Counted from the first letter of the stretch, positions 8,185 to 17,518 are shown. The stretch: DNA of 64,000 nucleotides from Longibacter sp051155795 (GCF_051155795.1 NZ_DAXETW010000010.1:1-64000); one strand, 5' to 3'. Notes: generated from the sequence alone by a model not told the origin. A program made the numbers and translations.

Positions 8185-9714
8185 ATGAGCTTCGATCCTT
8201 TCTACGTGGCGGGCCTCGTCCTGCTCGGCCTGTTTGCCGTTCTTGCGATCCGAACTGCCATGTTTCGGACGCGTCAGATTCAGGTTGGCGCGATCGACGT
8301 GCCGGCGCTGGACCCGGACGCACCGAAGCGCCTCTCGCGGGCCCTGCAGTTCCGTACAGTCACGCATCGCGACCCGTCGCAATTGGACGAGGAGGCATAC
8401 CAGGATTATCGAACGTACCTGCGGTCCGCGTTCCCGCATGTCCACGACGCGATGGACCGGACGGTCATCAACGAGCACAGCCTTCTCTACTGCTGGGAGG
8501 GCAGCGATCCAGCGGCCGATCCGGTCGTGTTGGCAGCGCATTACGACGTTGTACCGGTAGACGCTCCCGACCAGTGGGATCACGGACCGTTTGACGGTGC
8601 GATCGAAGACGACTATGTATACGGGAGAGGCGCGCTTGACGACAAGGCCTCGGCGGTAGCGCTTTTTGAGTCGATGGAAACGCTGATTCGGACCGGGTAC
8701 ACGCCGCGGCGTACGGTCTATCTGGCGATCGGTCATGACGAAGAGGTGGGCGGAGATAATGGGGCGAAGGCGATCGCCGAGCATTTGCGCGAGGCAGGCG
8801 TCTCGCCCTCGGTCGTGATCGACGAGGGGGGCGCCATCACTGTGGGGGCGGTACCCGACGTGTCGGACCCGGTTGCCCTTGTCGGCGTCGCCGAGAAAGG
8901 GTATCTGAGCGTCGAGATCCGGGCGGACGGTATGGGCGGCCATTCGTCCATCCCACCCGAGCAGACCAGTATCGACGTGGTCACGACGGCGGTGCAGCGG
9001 CTCCGCGACAATCCGCTCCGCGCCAGTCTGTCCGGCGTCACCGGTCAGACCCTTCAGTTCATCGCCCCGGAAATGGGGCCGGCCGGCAAAACGGCGTTTG
9101 CCAACCTGTGGCTTCTGAGAGGCGTGATCACGTGGGCGCTCACCAAAGATCCCACGACGGACGCCGCCATCCGGACCACTACGGCCCCCACGATTCTGGA
9201 CGCCGGAGTGAAGGACAACGTCGTGCCCTCAACCGCTCGGGCCGTCGTCAACTTTCGGATTCGCCCGAGTGAAAGTGTCCAGGACGTCATGGACCACGTC
9301 CGATCGCGGCTCGACGGGCTACCCGTCACGCTTCATCCGCAACAACAGGGGGAGCCGACGCGCGTCTCGCCCATGGACGACGAGTGGTTTGACCTCGTCC
9401 AGCGCACGATTCGGGAGATTGCCGATGACGTCGTTGTCGCGCCCTTCCTTGTGCCGGGTACGACGGACAGCCGGCATTACGCGTCCATCTCTGAGCATGT
9501 TTATCGCTTCGCACCGTTTCGTCTGACGCAGGACGACAAGCACCGAATCCACGGCATTAACGAACGCATCGCGGTGTCCTGCTACGAACGCATGATCACG
9601 TACTACATGCAGATCGTACGCAATGCAGATGCGCTCGGCGTCGACCTCGGTTCTGACGGAGCGGTGTCCCGTATTCCGGCAGCGCCGGAGGCATCGACGG
9701 TCGAAGGGGAGTAG
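8185..9714 (+). CDS. M20 family metallopeptidase, PM20D1/CPS1-like, membrane anchored
   Basis: A 509-residue protein with an N-terminal membrane helix (FYVAGLVLLGLFAVLAI) followed by an M20 domain. The metal ligands and catalytic residues are recognisable: AAHYDVVP (first His and Asp), GRGALDDK (bridging Asp), GHDEEVGG (general base Glu and ligand Glu), DEGG, and a late His in DSRHYA. A dimerisation/lid domain with GGHSSIPP lies in between. The anchor plus long insertions match carboxypeptidase S / PM20D1-type enzymes, which hydrolyse or form N-acyl amino acids. In a lipid-catabolism neighbourhood an N-acyl amino acid hydrolase is plausible, but peptide cleavage cannot be excluded. Confidence 0.85.
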   Translation: MSFDPFYVAGLVLLGLFAVLAIRTAMFRTRQIQVGAIDVPALDPDAPKRLSRALQFRTVTHRDPSQLDEEAYQDYRTYLRSAFPHVHDAMDRTVINEHSLLYCWEGSDPAADPVVLAAHYDVVPVDAPDQWDHGPFDGAIEDDYVYGRGALDDKASAVALFESMETLIRTGYTPRRTVYLAIGHDEEVGGDNGAKAIAEHLREAGVSPSVVIDEGGAITVGAVPDVSDPVALVGVAEKGYLSVEIRADGMGGHSSIPPEQTSIDVVTTAVQRLRDNPLRASLSGVTGQTLQFIAPEMGPAGKTAFANLWLLRGVITWALTKDPTTDAAIRTTTAPTILDAGVKDNVVPSTARAVVNFRIRPSESVQDVMDHVRSRLDGLPVTLHPQQQGEPTRVSPMDDEWFDLVQRTIREIADDVVVAPFLVPGTTDSRHYASISEHVYRFAPFRLTQDDKHRIHGINERIAVSCYERMITYYMQIVRNADALGVDLGSDGAVSRIPAAPEASTVEGE

Positions 9715-9777
9715 GGCGACCCGGGTTGCGTCCACGCACCACGCTTCACGGACCGATTCGGTTCGTCGCTGGCCGTG

Positions 9778-9810
9778 GGCGCCCCGTGAAGCATTTGCGA
9801 AGGGGGCGCC
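9778..9810. terminator. Stem-loop downstream of the M20 peptidase gene
   Basis: Perfect 8-bp arms GGCGCCCC (9778-9785) and GGGGCGCC (9803-9810) enclose a 17-base loop. There is no T tract, so this may be a Rho-assisted or weak terminator, or an mRNA-stabilising hairpin. It lies between the peptidase stop and the acyl-CoA ligase start. Confidence 0.45.
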
Positions 9811-9909
9811 AAGGTTGTATGATGGAAGTGCCCTGATGCGGGGCATTCACCCGCTTCTGGCACCCGGCATGGAACCGCTTCCGGACCGGGGGCCCGTCCT
9901 TCAATCGAG

Positions 9910-11499
9910 ATGCCTTCGCCAATGCCATACTCCAGTCCCTATCCCGACGTCGAAATCCCCGATGTGTCGCTTCCCGAGTACGTCATGGCCGGGTTTCACG
10001 ATCGGCGCGACGAACCGGCTATGATCGACGGGCCGACGGGGCGCACCCTCACCTTCGGCGAACTGGCCGGCGGGATCCACGCGTTCGCGGCCGGACTCGC
10101 ACAACGCGGATTCGGGCAAGGCGATGTGTTCGCCATCTACATGCCCAACGTGCCGGAGTACGCCATCGCCTTCTTCGGCGTCTCCCGGGCGGGCGGCGTC
10201 GTCACGACGCTTAACCCGCTCTACACGGCGGACGAGGCCCAGCACCAGCTCGAAGACGCCGGGGCGCGGTTTCTGTTGACTGTGCCCACGTTTCTGGAGA
10301 AAGCACAGGAAGCCGCCGCGGCCAGCGGTATCGAGGAGGTCTTCGTTCTGGGGGAGGCGGAAGGGGCGACGCCGTTTTCCGCGCTCATGCTCCAGGACCG
10401 GGACGTTCCCAAGATTGATATCGATCCGGCGGACGATCTGGCCGCGCTGCCGTACTCGAGCGGCACCACCGGTCTGCCCAAGGGCGTCATGCTGACGCAC
10501 CGCAACCTCGTCGCCAACGTATGCCAGTGCGTACCGATTGAGGGAATCCAGTCGGGCGAGACGACGGTCGGGATTCTGCCCTTTTACCACATCTACGGCA
10601 TGACGGTGATCCTGAGCATGGCGCTCCGGCAGGGAGCAGCCGTGGTCACGATGCCCAAATTCGAAATGGAGGCGTTCTGTGGTCTGGTGGAGAAACACCG
10701 GATCAAGAGCGCCTACCTGGTCCCGCCGATTATCCTGGGTCTTGCCAAACAGCCGGTGGTCGACAACTTCGACCTGTCGAGCCTCGACTTCATCACCAGT
10801 GGCGCGGCGCCGCTGCCGGTATCCGTGGCGGAGACCTGTGCGGAGCGCCTTGGCTGCATGGTCAAGCAGGGGTACGGCATGACGGAGACGAGCCCCGTGA
10901 CGCACCTCGTCCCGCGCGACGCACCTGAAACCCCGATCGACTCCGTCGGGCGCGTGGTGCCGAATACGGAGTTTCGCGTCGTCGACGTGGGTGGTCAGAC
11001 CGACGTCGAGCCGGGAGACAAAGGAGAGCTATGGGTCCGCGGCCCGCAGGTGATGAAGGGGTACCTGAACAACCGGGCGGCAACGGACGACACGATCGAC
11101 GCGGATGGGTGGCTCCACACCGGCGATGTGGCTGTCGTGGACGACGACGAGTACGTCTACATTGTCGACCGCGTGAAAGAGCTGATCAAGTACAAGGGCT
11201 ACCAGGTGGCGCCGGCAGAGCTGGAAGAAATCCTGCAGTCCCACGACGATATCGCGGATGCGGCCGTCATTCCGAGTCCCGACGAGGAGGCCGGTGAGGT
11301 GCCCAAGGCATTCGTTGTTCGAAAGCAGCACGCCCGCGACCTGACGCCCGACGCTATCATGAAGTTTGTGGCTAAACAGGTAGCTCCGTACAAGAAGGTT
11401 CGGCGCGTTGAGTTCGTCGATGAGATTCCGAAGACGGCGTCCGGCAAGATCCTTCGCCGCGACCTGGTGAAGCAGGAACGCAAGCAGACGAGTGCCTGA
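9910..11499 (+). CDS. Acyl-CoA synthetase, 4-coumarate/long-chain fatty-acid CoA ligase-like
   Basis: A 529-residue ANL-superfamily enzyme that activates a carboxylic acid with ATP and couples it to CoA. Motifs are in canonical order: YSSGTTGLPKGVM (ATP-phosphate loop, about residues 182-194), GYGMTETSPV, WLHTGDVA, IVDRVKELIKYKGYQV (hinge), and near the C terminus KTASGKILRR with the catalytic Lys. Length matches 4-coumarate-CoA ligase-like bacterial enzymes rather than the ~560-residue FadD type. ATG 9922 is an alternative start. With the SCP2 protein 200 bases downstream and several acyl-CoA enzymes around, a fatty- or aryl-acid substrate is likely. Confidence 0.9.
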   Translation: MPSPMPYSSPYPDVEIPDVSLPEYVMAGFHDRRDEPAMIDGPTGRTLTFGELAGGIHAFAAGLAQRGFGQGDVFAIYMPNVPEYAIAFFGVSRAGGVVTTLNPLYTADEAQHQLEDAGARFLLTVPTFLEKAQEAAAASGIEEVFVLGEAEGATPFSALMLQDRDVPKIDIDPADDLAALPYSSGTTGLPKGVMLTHRNLVANVCQCVPIEGIQSGETTVGILPFYHIYGMTVILSMALRQGAAVVTMPKFEMEAFCGLVEKHRIKSAYLVPPIILGLAKQPVVDNFDLSSLDFITSGAAPLPVSVAETCAERLGCMVKQGYGMTETSPVTHLVPRDAPETPIDSVGRVVPNTEFRVVDVGGQTDVEPGDKGELWVRGPQVMKGYLNNRAATDDTIDADGWLHTGDVAVVDDDEYVYIVDRVKELIKYKGYQVAPAELEEILQSHDDIADAAVIPSPDEEAGEVPKAFVVRKQHARDLTPDAIMKFVAKQVAPYKKVRRVEFVDEIPKTASGKILRRDLVKQERKQTSA

Positions 11500-11700
11500 C
11501 CCGGACCGGTCGTTCCGCCCCGAAAAGAGGCCGTCCACAGGGTGGGGCGCTCCGGCACGTTGATGCGGGTCGTTGATGGCACCGGCGCTTGTGATGATTC
11601 CGCGACATAGAAACCTGCGGTGGATCGGGCGATTGGCACTCGCACGACCTCTGCCCCGGACCGCCCGGTCCACCCCTTCCTCAAGAACATAGAAAGCTAA

Positions 11701-12030
11701 ATGGCCGCCTTCTCGAATCTGGACGAACTAATGCAGTTGTACCCGAATGCTTTTAATCCACAGGCGGCCAAGGGAATGGATGGCGTCGTACAGCTTGATA
11801 TCTCCGGCGAGAAAGGTGGCACCTACTTTCTGGAAATCAGCGACCAGTCACTGAGCATCCACGAAGGGACGCACGAGGATCCGTCCGTCACTATTTCGAC
11901 GACCGATGAACACTGGCTGGACATTCACCGGGGCGACGCCAATCCGATGTCGCTCATGATGCGCGGGGAACTGTCGATCTCCGGTTCAATGTCGATGGCA
12001 ACCAAGTTTCAGGATATGTTCGACGTGTAA
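11701..12030 (+). CDS. SCP2 sterol-binding domain protein
   Basis: A 109-residue stand-alone SCP2 domain. The pattern GVVQLDIS.....YFLEI, then the strand LSIHEG, then DPSVTISTTDEHWLDIHRGD, and the amphipathic C-terminal helix after GELSISGSM are typical. These small proteins form a hydrophobic tunnel that binds fatty acids, acyl-CoAs or sterols. It lies downstream of the acyl-CoA ligase on the same strand and probably supplies or carries its substrate. The start ATG follows a short A-rich stretch with no Shine-Dalgarno sequence. Confidence 0.88.
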   Translation: MAAFSNLDELMQLYPNAFNPQAAKGMDGVVQLDISGEKGGTYFLEISDQSLSIHEGTHEDPSVTISTTDEHWLDIHRGDANPMSLMMRGELSISGSMSMATKFQDMFDV

Positions 12031-12067
12031 ATAACGCCGGGGAGCCGCTTCCGACGGTAGGTGTGTC

Positions 12068-12910
12068 TCACGAGGATCTCTCGGCGAACGCTTTCGCTTC
12101 CCGCTCGCGCTTGACGAGACCGCGCACGTAGTGTCCCGGGAAAAGCCGTTTCCAGTACCAGATTACACGCGACATCCATGACGGGTAGATGACGTGAATG
12201 TCCTTCGAGGCTGCTGCGTCGAGTGCGTGCCGGGCGACCTCATCCGCCGAGAGATTGGATTTTTCCATTAGCGCCTGGGTCATCGACCGGGCTGATTCCG
12301 GCCCCACGAGATCACGATCGATGTTCGTTCGGAAAAATGACGGCATCACTACGGATACGTGGATCCCGTCGTCGCTTAGTTCGGCGTACAACGTTTCCGA
12401 GAGCGCCCGCACACCTGCTTTCGTGACGTTGTAGATCGACATTCTCGGGCCAGCTGCGACGGCTGCGATGCTGGCCACGTTCATGAGGTGTCCGCCCCCT
12501 CCGTTTTTCAGGTGCGGGATGAATGTCTGGCAACCGTTCACGACGCCGAGAAGATTGACGTCGATAACCGAGCGCCATTGCTCTGCAGTCGTTTCCTCGA
12601 AGGGCCCGCCGGCTCCGAGTCCGGCATTGTTGATGACAAGGTCGATTCCGCCGGTTGCCTCGACGAAGTTGCCCGCGCTTTGCGAAAAAGCGTCGGCGTC
12701 GGTCACGTCGAGCTGTACGATGCGGGGCACGCCACCCAGGTCGCGGATCTCGGTCGCTGCCTCGTCCAGCCGGTCTACGGCGACATCCGCCATTCCGATC
12801 GTCCAGCCGTCGCGCGCAAGATGCCGGCAGAAGGCAAGACCAAGACCCGAAGCGGCTCCGGTGATAAAGGCGCGCTGAGCCGTTGACTCATCCGTGAGCG
12901 ATAGAGGCAT
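12068..12910 (-). CDS. Short-chain dehydrogenase, fatty acyl/lipid type
   Basis: From ATG 12910 (MPLSLTDES) the protein has 280 residues. The Rossmann motif TGAASGLG is near residue 14; NNAG, the Ser in NVASIAAV and YNVTK give the catalytic triad. The C-terminal extension DIHVIYPSWMSRVIWYWKRLFPG is hydrophobic and is common in SDRs acting on membrane lipids. A longer frame to 12952 exists but adds no conserved residues. It converges with the SCP2 gene, with 37 bases between stops. The exact substrate is unknown. Confidence 0.86.
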   Translation of the reverse strand: MPLSLTDESTAQRAFITGAASGLGLAFCRHLARDGWTIGMADVAVDRLDEAATEIRDLGGVPRIVQLDVTDADAFSQSAGNFVEATGGIDLVINNAGLGAGGPFEETTAEQWRSVIDVNLLGVVNGCQTFIPHLKNGGGGHLMNVASIAAVAAGPRMSIYNVTKAGVRALSETLYAELSDDGIHVSVVMPSFFRTNIDRDLVGPESARSMTQALMEKSNLSADEVARHALDAAASKDIHVIYPSWMSRVIWYWKRLFPGHYVRGLVKREREAKAFAERSS

Positions 12911-13143
12911 AAGGGCATGAAGAGGCAATGGGCACGAAGAAGATAGGCACACGGTCGCACGCGCACCGGCATGTATGATCCTGCGCGCGGTCCTGTGCGC
13001 GGGGAACCGGTGTCTTCGGAAAGGTCGGTAGCGGGGAGGGGAAATGCGAACGTGCAGGAGCCTGACCCTTCACGATGCGTAGGGGACAGGTCCGATCCAC
13101 CCTCCCCGACAGGTTTCGTTTTTTAAAGACCATCCAGGGCAAT

Positions 13144-14202
13144 ATGTCACTACTTATTTACGGCGCATACGGCTACACTGGTCAGCTTATCACGGAACAG
13201 GCCGTCGACCAGGGCCTTGCGCCCGTAGTCGCCGGGCGGGATGCAGAGAAGGTACATGCGATCGCGGAGCGCTACGACCTCGAAGGCCGCGTGTTTGGCC
13301 TGGACACGCCCGCCAGGATACGCGATGGCCTGGACGGAATCGACGTGGTGCTACACTGCGCCGGCCCGTTCATTCACACGTCCACACCCATGTTGCAGGC
13401 GTGCATCGATACCGGAGCGCACTACCTGGACATCACGGGTGAGATCGATGTGTTCGAAGCGGCAGCTCGTCGCCATGCGGAGGCCGCGTCGGCCGCGATC
13501 ATGGTCTGTCCCGGGGTGGGCTTCGATGTCGTACCAACCGACTGCGTCGCGAAGCACCTATCGGAGGCGTTGCCGGATGCGACGACGCTCGAGATCGCGT
13601 TCATGGGGCTCGGTCAGGTCTCGCGCGGCACGGCACTGACGGCGGTCTCGAATCTCGGCGAGGGCGGTAAGGTGCGCCGCGACGGGCAGATCGTCACGGT
13701 ACCGCCGGCGTGGTCGACCCGTGAGGTGGACTTCGGCCGTGGATCGAAAACCGTGGTCTCGATTCCGTGGGGCGATGTGTCCACCGGCTACCACTCCACC
13801 GGCATTCCGAATATTACAGCCTACACGTATCTGCCGGAGCGTGCCATCACGCTGCTACGCCTGAGCCGATACGTGTCTTGGCTGCTCCAGTGGGAGCCCG
13901 TCAAGAAGCTACTCGGGGCGCTGGTCCGTATGCAGCCCGCCGGCCCGGATGAGAAGCAGCGCGAAGAGGGCGTTACTCTCGTGTGGGGACGTGCCACGAA
14001 CGACGCCGGCGACGAGGTAAGCGCCCGGTTGACGGGACCGGAGGGATACACGTTCACGGCACGGACCGCCGTCGCCGCGGCGCAGCATGTGCTGGACGGG
14101 GGAGCCACGCCGGGCTTTCAGACGCCGTCGACCGCCTTCGGAGCCCATTTCGTTCGCCATTTCGAGGGCGTGGACATGGTGGACGTCCCGGTTCGGTCGT
14201 AG
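13144..14202 (+). CDS. Saccharopine dehydrogenase-like NAD(P)-binding protein (trans-acting enoyl reductase family)
   Basis: From ATG 13144 the protein has 352 residues and starts with MSLLIYGAYGYTGQL, where G.YGYTG is the nucleotide-binding loop. VVAGRDAEKV follows as the second strand, then CAGPF. Stand-alone proteins of this kind, ending in a membrane-associating hydrophobic region (here YLPERAITLLRLSRYVSWLLQW, given in pieces), are related to mycobacterial trans-acting enoyl reductases for lipid synthesis rather than to true lysine-pathway saccharopine dehydrogenases. No lysine genes are nearby. A lipid reductase role fits the surrounding acyl-CoA genes but is inferred. Confidence 0.8.
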   Translation: MSLLIYGAYGYTGQLITEQAVDQGLAPVVAGRDAEKVHAIAERYDLEGRVFGLDTPARIRDGLDGIDVVLHCAGPFIHTSTPMLQACIDTGAHYLDITGEIDVFEAAARRHAEAASAAIMVCPGVGFDVVPTDCVAKHLSEALPDATTLEIAFMGLGQVSRGTALTAVSNLGEGGKVRRDGQIVTVPPAWSTREVDFGRGSKTVVSIPWGDVSTGYHSTGIPNITAYTYLPERAITLLRLSRYVSWLLQWEPVKKLLGALVRMQPAGPDEKQREEGVTLVWGRATNDAGDEVSARLTGPEGYTFTARTAVAAAQHVLDGGATPGFQTPSTAFGAHFVRHFEGVDMVDVPVRS

Positions 14203-14412
14203 AGCGGAGCCGAGCACGCCGTTCTGCGCCGGTGCAGTCACGAAAATGTTAGGTCTGACACGCGCCGGACGGTCGACATCAACAGCACTTTCTCGTATCC
14301 TTCGGTCAAGCTGGCTGAACCGCATCGCAAACCGACCGGGCGCCTCCGGCTATTCGAGTGATGCGGAGCCCTCCATAGACCCTTTCCGACTGTCTCCATA
14401 CACCGTACACAC

Positions 14413-15348
14413 ATGAATCGGATTGACGAGACGACCTGGTACGTGGATACCGAGTATCTCGGCCATCAACAACTGATCGCGACGGCCGGGTTGAATACAG
14501 ACGACGGCGTCCTCCTCGTCGATCCGGGGCCGACCACCGCCTTAAAGACACTTTCGGATAAACTCGAGGAGGCGGGTTTCGGGTGGGACGATGTGACCGG
14601 TATCCTGCTGACGCACATCCACCTGGACCATGCGGGGGCAACCGGTACGATCGTGCAGCATCATGCCCCGGATGCTGACGTATATGTGCATGAGCGCGGT
14701 GCCCCTCACATGGTTCGTCCGGGCCGGCTTCTATCCAGCGCGCGCCGCATCTACGGCGATGACATGGACCGGTTGTGGGGAGAGTTCGAGGCGGTGCCGG
14801 ACGGCAACGTTAAGGTGCTGGAGGGCGGGGAATCGCTCAACGTCGGGGGCCGACGCATCGACGTCGAGTATACGCCGGGACACGCACAGCATCACGTCAG
14901 CTACTTCGATGCGTCCAGCGGCACCGCCTTCATTGGCGATGTGGCGGGTATGCGCGTTCATGGATCCGACTACATCGTTCCGGTGATGCCGCCTCCGGAC
15001 GTGGACCTGGCGGGATGGGCCACAAGTCTGGAGAAAATACTGGCTCGGGATCCGGAGCGGATCTTCCTCACGCATTTCGGCCCTGCATCAGACGTCAACC
15101 GCCACCTGAGCGTGCTCTCCGAGCGGATCGATGCATTCGCGGAGACGGTCCGTCACACGCTGGACGCCGGCGAGCAACAGGACGACGCAGAACTTGCTGC
15201 TCGCTTTGCAGACGAGGAGAACGCACGGATGCGGTCCCGAGCCGACGAGCGGTACTGGGAGGCATACGAGCGCTTCGGTCAGCCCCGCGACTCGTGGCAC
15301 GGCCTGGCGCGGTACTGGCGCAAGCACGCGCTCTCGGGTAACGGTTGA
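14413..15348 (+). CDS. Metallo-beta-lactamase-fold hydrolase
   Basis: A 311-residue MBL-fold protein. The dinuclear metal motif is THIHLDHAGA (about residues 76-85), followed by the later ligands TPGHAQHHVSY, FIGDVAG and LTHFGP. Substrates in this broad family include lactones, thioesters, glyoxalase II-type esters and RNA. The C-terminal helical part (residues ~230-311) is longer than in glyoxalase II. A short, possibly cotranscribed distance of 93 bases separates it from the MDR reductase downstream. A thioesterase role in acyl-CoA metabolism is possible but not shown. Confidence 0.82.
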   Translation: MNRIDETTWYVDTEYLGHQQLIATAGLNTDDGVLLVDPGPTTALKTLSDKLEEAGFGWDDVTGILLTHIHLDHAGATGTIVQHHAPDADVYVHERGAPHMVRPGRLLSSARRIYGDDMDRLWGEFEAVPDGNVKVLEGGESLNVGGRRIDVEYTPGHAQHHVSYFDASSGTAFIGDVAGMRVHGSDYIVPVMPPPDVDLAGWATSLEKILARDPERIFLTHFGPASDVNRHLSVLSERIDAFAETVRHTLDAGEQQDDAELAARFADEENARMRSRADERYWEAYERFGQPRDSWHGLARYWRKHALSGNG

Positions 15349-15441
15349 CCGTCGCACCAATTCTATTTCGATCCCACCCGTTCTGCCGCACGCTTTCTTC
15401 GCTTATCCGACTCTCTCTAACGACGAGCCCCCTTCGACCTC

Positions 15442-16440
15442 ATGGCGACGACGTACAAGAAGCTGATCGCAACAAAACTGACGACCGACTTCCGCGACGC
15501 GGCGGAGCTCGTGGAGGAGACGATCCCCGAGCTGAAGCCGCACGAGGTCCTGATCCGGAACGTCTACGCCGGGATCAACGCGACCGACGTGAACATCACG
15601 GCGGGCCGCTACCAGCCCGGCGCGAAGCCGCCGATCGAGCTTGGTGCCGAAGCCGCCGGGATCGTGGAAGAGGTCGGCTCCGAAGTCCGGCACCTGGCAC
15701 CGGGTGACGCGGTGGTGACGAGCACCCTCGGCGGGGGCTACCGCGAGTACAACGTGGTGCGGGCCAGTAACGCACTGCCGGTGGATGAGCCGTCGCCCGA
15801 GGCGCTCAGTATCATGGTCAGCGGGCTCACGGCGTCTATCGCACTCGAAGAGGTGGGCGACATGTCCAGCGGCGAGACGGTTCTGGTCACGGCGGCGGCC
15901 GGGGGCACGGGCCAGTACGCAGTGCAACTCGCAAAACGAGCCGGCAACCATGTGATCGGGACGTGCGGGAGCGAGCGAAAGATGGAATTGCTCGACAAGC
16001 TGGGGTGCGATCACCCGATCAATTACAACGAAGAGGACGTGGGCGACGTCCTGCAGAGGGAGTATCCGAGCGGTGTCAACCTCGTGTATGAGGGCGTCGG
16101 GGGCGAACTGTTCGACACCTGCGTCGATGCGCTGGCACGGTACGGGCGTCTTCTCAGCATCGGGTACGTGAGCGAATACAAGACCGGCGCGGAGAAGGTG
16201 TCGTCCGAACGGATCTACACCAAGCTTCTGCCGAAAAGCGCGTCCATCCGCGGGTTCTTCCTCCCGCACTATGCGGAGTCGTTCGCCGAGCACATGACGC
16301 GACTCATGAAGCTCGTTCAGAGCGGTGCGCTGCACGTCTCCATCGACGAAACGGTCTTCGAGGGCATCGATGCCATTCCGGATGCGGTCGAATACCTGCA
16401 CACGGGGGAAAGCCGCGGCAAGGTCGTCGTCAAGCTCTGA
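15442..16440 (+). CDS. Zinc-independent MDR oxidoreductase, PTGR3/quinone-oxidoreductase-like
   Basis: A 332-residue medium-chain dehydrogenase/reductase. It has the GroES-like N domain (GINATDVNITAGRY, LGAEAAGIVEEVG) and a Rossmann domain with AAAGGTGQYAVQLAK, the form seen in the PTGR3/ZADH2 and quinone oxidoreductase branches. No structural or catalytic Zn-binding Cys cluster is present. Members reduce alpha,beta-unsaturated ketones or acyl-type enones with NADPH. The gene is the last of a rightward group with the saccharopine dehydrogenase-like and MBL genes, spaced by 210 and 93 bases. Confidence 0.87.
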   Translation: MATTYKKLIATKLTTDFRDAAELVEETIPELKPHEVLIRNVYAGINATDVNITAGRYQPGAKPPIELGAEAAGIVEEVGSEVRHLAPGDAVVTSTLGGGYREYNVVRASNALPVDEPSPEALSIMVSGLTASIALEEVGDMSSGETVLVTAAAGGTGQYAVQLAKRAGNHVIGTCGSERKMELLDKLGCDHPINYNEEDVGDVLQREYPSGVNLVYEGVGGELFDTCVDALARYGRLLSIGYVSEYKTGAEKVSSERIYTKLLPKSASIRGFFLPHYAESFAEHMTRLMKLVQSGALHVSIDETVFEGIDAIPDAVEYLHTGESRGKVVVKL

Positions 16441-16830
16441 TTCTCCGGGAGACCGGTGCATACGTCATGCCCCAGCCTGTGGAAAACCGCCGGAATGTCT
16501 TCATCGGTGTAGCGGGTCGAAAACGGGTGGTGTTCGTCAACGCCCCGGCCGTTCAGGGACCGGCCTGCGACCGTTCAGGGACCGGTTTGTGAGTGGAGAA
16601 ATGTTCACGTCTCGTGCATGCGGGGCCACGAGGTTGTAACCGGCTCTCCGGTGGAAAACAAACGGTGCTTGCTGCCGTATCGACACCGGATTTTGTAGGA
16701 GGTTGTCTGATGAAACGCAGCAATACCGGGCCGTTCGTGGCAGGAAGCGCGGCTGCGGCCGGCCGGCAGCCTCGCACGGTTCTACAATCCGACGTTCGGA
16801 CCTTCCAACCGAAAACGAGGAACCAGATTT
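16441..16830. other. Intergenic region upstream of sodA with a short uORF candidate
   Basis: About 390 bases. Two copies of the 15-mer CCGTTCAGGGACCGG lie at 16549-16563 and 16571-16585. A strong Shine-Dalgarno AGGAGG at 16697-16702 precedes ATG 16710 by 7 bases. That frame runs out of phase over the sodA start to 17015 and has no recognisable similarity. No hairpin terminator for the upstream gene is obvious. Confidence 0.5.
16549..16585. repeat. Pair of 15-bp direct repeats (CCGTTCAGGGACCGG)
   Basis: Identical copies at 16549-16563 and 16571-16585, 22 bases apart start to start (two helical turns). They lie about 250 bases upstream of sodA. The spacing suits cooperative binding of a regulator, but no factor can be named. 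Confidence 0.7.
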
Positions 16831-17445
16831 ATGGCTTTCACTCTTCCCGATCTCCCGTACGATTACGATGCGCTCGAGCCGCATATCGACGAGCGCACGA
16901 TGCGGATTCACCATACGAAGCATCACCAGGGCTACACCGACAAGCTGAATGCGGCCCTGGAAGGCTACGACGATCTGCAGAAGCACAGCATAGAAGAGCT
17001 GCTGTCGGCCGTTGACAATCTGCCGGCGGACGTTCAAACGGCGGTGCGCAACAACGGAGGCGGATTCTACAATCATCGTCTCTTCTGGACCATCATGTCC
17101 CCGGACGGAGGCGGTGAGCCGACGGGTACCCTCGCGGATGCCATCGACGATCAGTTCGGTTCGTTCGATTCCTTCAAAGAGGAATTCGGCAACACGGCCG
17201 GCGGACAATTCGGAAGCGGCTGGGGCTGGCTGGTAGCAGATGCTGACGGCAACCTTACAGTACTCAGCACGCCGAACCAGGACAATCCGCTCATGGAGGG
17301 ACACCAGCCCATCATAGGACTGGATGTCTGGGAGCACGCGTACTACCTAAATTACCAGAACGAGCGCGGCACCTACATCGACCACTTCTGGAATGTCGTG
17401 GACTGGGATGCCGTGAACGATCATTTTGAGGCGATCACATCCTGA
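16831..17445 (+). CDS. sodA: Superoxide dismutase, manganese type
   Basis: A 204-residue cytoplasmic Fe/Mn superoxide dismutase converting superoxide to O2 and H2O2. His27 (in MRIHHTKHHQGY) is the first metal ligand, the second is in YNHRLFW, and Asp/His come from LDVWEHAYYLNY. Gly in GGGFYNH and Gln in TPNQDNP match the Gly77/Gln146 pattern of Mn enzymes rather than the Gln69 of Fe enzymes. Length is normal with no signal peptide. It is monocistronic: a strong hairpin follows at 17478. Confidence 0.95.
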   Translation: MAFTLPDLPYDYDALEPHIDERTMRIHHTKHHQGYTDKLNAALEGYDDLQKHSIEELLSAVDNLPADVQTAVRNNGGGFYNHRLFWTIMSPDGGGEPTGTLADAIDDQFGSFDSFKEEFGNTAGGQFGSGWGWLVADADGNLTVLSTPNQDNPLMEGHQPIIGLDVWEHAYYLNYQNERGTYIDHFWNVVDWDAVNDHFEAITS

Positions 17446-17477
17446 CGCCACTCGTCCGGGGCCTGTCCCGGGATAGC

Positions 17478-17518
17478 AAAGAGAGGAGGGCAGCGGAGCC
17501 GATTCCGCTGTCCTCTTT
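17478..17518 (+). terminator. Terminator hairpin after sodA
   Basis: Arms AAAGAG..CAGCGGA and TCCGCTGTCCTCTTT pair across a short loop (GCCGAT), with a small internal bulge. The 3' arm ends in CTCTTTGT. Position 33 bases after the sodA stop fits an intrinsic terminator, possibly working in both directions because of the A-rich 5' flank. Confidence 0.75.

Noticed and set aside
8104..8943. 279-codon minus-strand frame
   Set aside because: Antisense to the M20 peptidase with no recognisable domain.
15403..16461. 352-codon minus-strand frame
   Set aside because: Antisense to the MDR reductase, whose Rossmann and GroES-like motifs are clear on the plus strand.
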